Below are positions 6,676 to 8,910 of a stretch of DNA of 8,910 bases, piece by piece. The notes beneath the pieces are model-generated. The model was given only the letters and a program-made list of their open reading frames with translations, ran no database searches and was not told the DNA's origin. The stretch spans positions 5,611 to 14,520 of the forward strand of contig JABUUJ010000039.1 in assembly GCA_021443235.1 (NCBI GenBank), given 5' to 3'. Made by a program: the position numbers and the translations under genes. Source of the stretch: Muribaculaceae bacterium (lineage in GTDB: Bacteria; Bacteroidota; Bacteroidia; Bacteroidales; Muribaculaceae). Numbering within the stretch: position 1 is the stretch's first letter; each line of letters begins with the position of its first letter.

Positions 6676-7392
6676 ATGAAAACTATCTATAAGAGAATTC
6701 TTCTGAAACTCAGCGGCGAGTCGCTCGCCGCCGGACAAGGACATGGCATAGACGCCCAGCGCGTCGCCGAGTACGCCACACAAATCAAGGAGATTGCCGA
6801 TGCCGGCGTGCAGGTGGCAATCGTGATAGGCGGCGGTAACATCTTCCGCGGGCTCGCTGGCGCCGCACGAGGCGTCGACCGCGTGAAAGGCGACCAAATG
6901 GGCATGCTGGCAACAGTGATCAACTCGCTGGCACTGTCGAGCGGCCTCGACGCCGTGGGGCAGCCCTCGCAGGTGTTCACCGCCATCAACATGGTGCCCG
7001 TGGGCGAGCAATACACCAAGTGGCGCGCCATCGAGGCCATGGAGCAGGGCAAGGTGGCGATAATGAGCTGCGGCACCGGCAACCCGTTCTTCACCACCGA
7101 CACCGGCTCGGCGCTGCGTGGCATCGAGGTGGAGGCCGACGTGATGCTCAAGGGCACTCGCGTTGACGGCATCTACACCGCCGACCCCGAGAAAGACCCC
7201 ACCGCCACCAAGTTCGACCACATCACCTACGACGAGGTATATGCCCGCAACCTCAAGGTGATGGACATGACAGCCACCGTGATGTGCAAGGAAAACAACC
7301 TCCCCATCCACGTCTTCAACATGGACGTGGTGGGCAACCTGCGCAAGGTCATCGCCGGCGACCCCATCGGCACCGTCGTCTCGGTAAAATAA
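6676..7392 (+). CDS. pyrH: UMP kinase (uridylate kinase)
   Basis: PyrH phosphorylates UMP to UDP with ATP in the cytoplasm, an essential step toward UTP, CTP and UDP-sugars. Bacterial enzymes are hexamers of the amino-acid-kinase fold. The 238-residue length is normal. Motifs visible are LLKLSGESL (9-17, phosphate binding), IGGGNIFRG (51-59), GDQMGMLATVIN (72-83, UMP/allosteric region), GTGNPFFTTDTGSALRGIE (133-151, catalytic and UMP-binding), and DGIYTADP (164-171, nucleotide binding). ATG 6676 is chosen because MKTIYKRILLKLSGES is the family N-terminus and the only earlier in-frame start overlaps the promoter. In many bacteria, frr (ribosome recycling factor) lies next to pyrH; here the downstream neighbour is instead a radical SAM gene 19 bases away with no terminator between. 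Confidence 0.97.
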   Translation: MKTIYKRILLKLSGESLAAGQGHGIDAQRVAEYATQIKEIADAGVQVAIVIGGGNIFRGLAGAARGVDRVKGDQMGMLATVINSLALSSGLDAVGQPSQVFTAINMVPVGEQYTKWRAIEAMEQGKVAIMSCGTGNPFFTTDTGSALRGIEVEADVMLKGTRVDGIYTADPEKDPTATKFDHITYDEVYARNLKVMDMTATVMCKENNLPIHVFNMDVVGNLRKVIAGDPIGTVVSVK

Positions 7393-7411
7393 CCCCCCAC
7401 CCTTTCTCTTA

Positions 7412-8854
7412 GTGAAAATATCGTTTGTCACACCTCCGGTTCTCATTGGGAAGCGGCCCGCCGAACGCTCGGCAGGCTGCACGCATGTTGTATATCCCAT
7501 CCCCAATATCTATGAACTTACTGTGGCCGCTGTGGTTGAGGCCATGGAAGGGTGTCGCGTTGTGTATCGTGACTTCTCTGGTTGTAATGATGACCGCGAG
7601 TGGCGTCAATGGCTTGTTGGCGACGACAGCGATATTTACATGGTGTGGATGGTTAACCTCTCGTTGAAAAACGACCTTCTCGCCACCGATATTATACATA
7701 ATGTGCGTCCCGACTCCTTTGTGGTGTTTTTGGGACCTGGTGCCACCTATTTTATTGCCGATGCACTTAGCCATCACCGCAACATTGTGGTGCGTGGAGA
7801 GCCCGAGGCAACGGTGCAGCACCTCATAAAAACACTATCGCAGCACGACAACCTCACGAAAGTAGAAGGCATTTCGTTTTTAGGTGCCGACGGTTCAGTG
7901 GTAAACAATCCTCCCCGTCAGCTCATCGACGACCTTGACGCCCTTCCGTTCCCAGCGCGGCATTTACTGGAAGGCAAGCGTTTTCACAATCCCAAGCTCA
8001 AGAAGGATGGCTACACCATCGCCGTGACCTCACGCAACTGCCCGTTCAAGTGCATCTACTGCGTGCCATCGAGCCTCACCTTTGCCCGCGAGATTGAACA
8101 CCGACGCTACAACGACGGCCGCAAGCCACGCATTGTGAAACGTTCGCTGGCAAGCATCGATGCCGAGATGAAAATGCTGCACGAGCAGGGATATAAGGCA
8201 GTGGGATTTGTTGACGACAACTTTATCTGGGACGAGGAGCGCACTCGCGGCATATGCGAGATAATGCGTCGCTACAAGCTGGCGTGGGGCTGCCAGGCTC
8301 GCGTTGATGCCATCACACCCACCGTAGCGTGGTTACTCAAGGAAGGCGGCTGCGAGTATATAGACCTTGGCGTCGAGTCGTTTGACGACAAGATTTTAGC
8401 CTACATCAAGAAAGGCATCACCAGCGAACAGATTTACCATGCCATTGACTTGCTAAAGCAAGCTGGCGTGCCCGTCAAGCTCAATATTCTCATAGGTTGT
8501 TGCCCGCTCGAGACTCGCCAGACGGTGGAGCATACCCTGCATGAGGCCAAACGCCTAAAAGTAGACCAAGTTATGTTTAACATCGTATCTCCGTTTCCGG
8601 GGACCGAGTTCTACAAGTTGTGCAAGGAAAACGGGTGGCTTGCCACGGGCGAATATGAACCAACCGATGTGCAGCGCAACAGCATCGTCAATTTTCCGCA
8701 CCTTAGTGCTCGCGAGATGGAGCAAGCGCTGCGCCGCAACAACCTGAGCTACTTCTTGTCGTGGCACTTCGTAAGTTATCAGATTCTGAGGTTTAAGTCG
8801 CTGAGCGAGTTTAGCGCAGCCCTTAAGGCACTAAAAATAAAGCTATTTGGATAA
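7412..8854 (+). CDS. B12-binding-domain radical SAM protein, substrate unknown
   Basis: This 480-residue protein has a cobalamin-binding-like N-terminal domain (about 1-140: MKISFVTPP, FLGPGATYF from 106, VVRGEPEA at 126-133), followed by a radical SAM core. The 4Fe-4S motif CxxxCxxC is C210-PFK-C214-IY-C217. Further core features are FVDDNFIWD (266-274), GVES (320-323), LNILIGCCPLET (357-368) and SPFPGTEFY (393-401). This is the BchE-like layout, whose members perform methylations, cyclisations and other radical reactions. No DxHxxG cobalamin ligand motif is seen, which is common in this class. The start is GTG 7412, since MKISFVTPP forms the expected first beta strand and the next in-frame ATG is deep inside the domain. 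It is probably co-transcribed from the pyrH promoter. Its 5' third is clearly less GC-rich than pyrH. The substrate cannot be inferred; if a glycosyltransferase really follows, cell-surface polymer or lipid modification would be plausible. Confidence 0.88.
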   Translation: MKISFVTPPVLIGKRPAERSAGCTHVVYPIPNIYELTVAAVVEAMEGCRVVYRDFSGCNDDREWRQWLVGDDSDIYMVWMVNLSLKNDLLATDIIHNVRPDSFVVFLGPGATYFIADALSHHRNIVVRGEPEATVQHLIKTLSQHDNLTKVEGISFLGADGSVVNNPPRQLIDDLDALPFPARHLLEGKRFHNPKLKKDGYTIAVTSRNCPFKCIYCVPSSLTFAREIEHRRYNDGRKPRIVKRSLASIDAEMKMLHEQGYKAVGFVDDNFIWDEERTRGICEIMRRYKLAWGCQARVDAITPTVAWLLKEGGCEYIDLGVESFDDKILAYIKKGITSEQIYHAIDLLKQAGVPVKLNILIGCCPLETRQTVEHTLHEAKRLKVDQVMFNIVSPFPGTEFYKLCKENGWLATGEYEPTDVQRNSIVNFPHLSAREMEQALRRNNLSYFLSWHFVSYQILRFKSLSEFSAALKALKIKLFG

Positions 8855-8857
8855 AGC

Positions 8858-8910
8858 ATGATTAACCTGTCAATCATCATCCACATTGTGTTGTAAAAGA
8901 ACGAGCAAAG
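8858..8910 (+). pseudogene. Possible glycosyltransferase family 2 start, interrupted (edge)
   Basis: Three bases after the radical SAM stop, an ATG at 8858 opens MINLSIII, closely resembling the first beta strand of family 2 glycosyltransferases (typically ending SIIIP). In this frame the next residues are HIVL and then a TAA at 8894-8896, only 12 codons in. Shifting back one base at 8881 would restore the expected proline (CCA) and give a frame open to the end of the window (PHCVVKERAK). This could be a frameshifted gene, a sequencing error near an edge, or chance. Eight residues carry the assignment, so confidence is low. Confidence 0.28.

Overview
The window looks like a chromosomal segment of a gut-type Bacteroidales bacterium (Bacteroidota). 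Muribaculaceae or Prevotellaceae are plausible families, but the sequence alone does not settle which. The grounds are a SusC/SusD outer-membrane pair, Bacteroidota-type promoters (a -33 TTTG and a -7 TAnnTTTG element instead of E. coli-type boxes), no clear Shine-Dalgarno sequences, and GC-rich coding DNA beside very AT-rich intergenic DNA.

Layout. The left edge holds only the first 34 bases of a leftward gene for a protein with a signal-peptide-like N-terminus. A 517-base divergent intergenic region follows. It has candidate promoters facing both ways and, between them, two tandem arrays: five copies of a TTTGAC-like hexamer (221-250) and five 10-bp units of the form AAC-N3-GTT (271-320). 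Next comes a two-gene operon encoding a SusC/RagA-like TonB-dependent transporter (552-3836) and its SusD/RagB-like surface lipoprotein (3900-5618). It is closed by a strong intrinsic terminator and a G/C-rich REP-like hairpin. No glycosidase, surface glycan-binding protein or dedicated regulator is visible, so the imported ligand cannot be named.

The right half is different in character. A monocistronic gene encodes a membrane-anchored TPR protein resembling YfgM in architecture (5871-6545), with its own promoter and terminator. Then come pyrH, UMP kinase (6676-7392), behind a near-perfect Bacteroidota promoter, and, 19 bases later with no terminator between them, a B12-binding-domain radical SAM protein of unknown substrate (7412-8854). 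The window ends in a possible glycosyltransferase family 2 start that is interrupted by a stop codon.

How the genes work together: SusC and SusD form one nutrient-import machine at the outer membrane. pyrH supplies UDP for nucleotide and UDP-sugar synthesis. The radical SAM gene is probably read through from pyrH, but a functional link between them is not evident. Nothing here is clearly a new system. The least explained element is the helically phased AAC-N3-GTT array between the divergent promoters.
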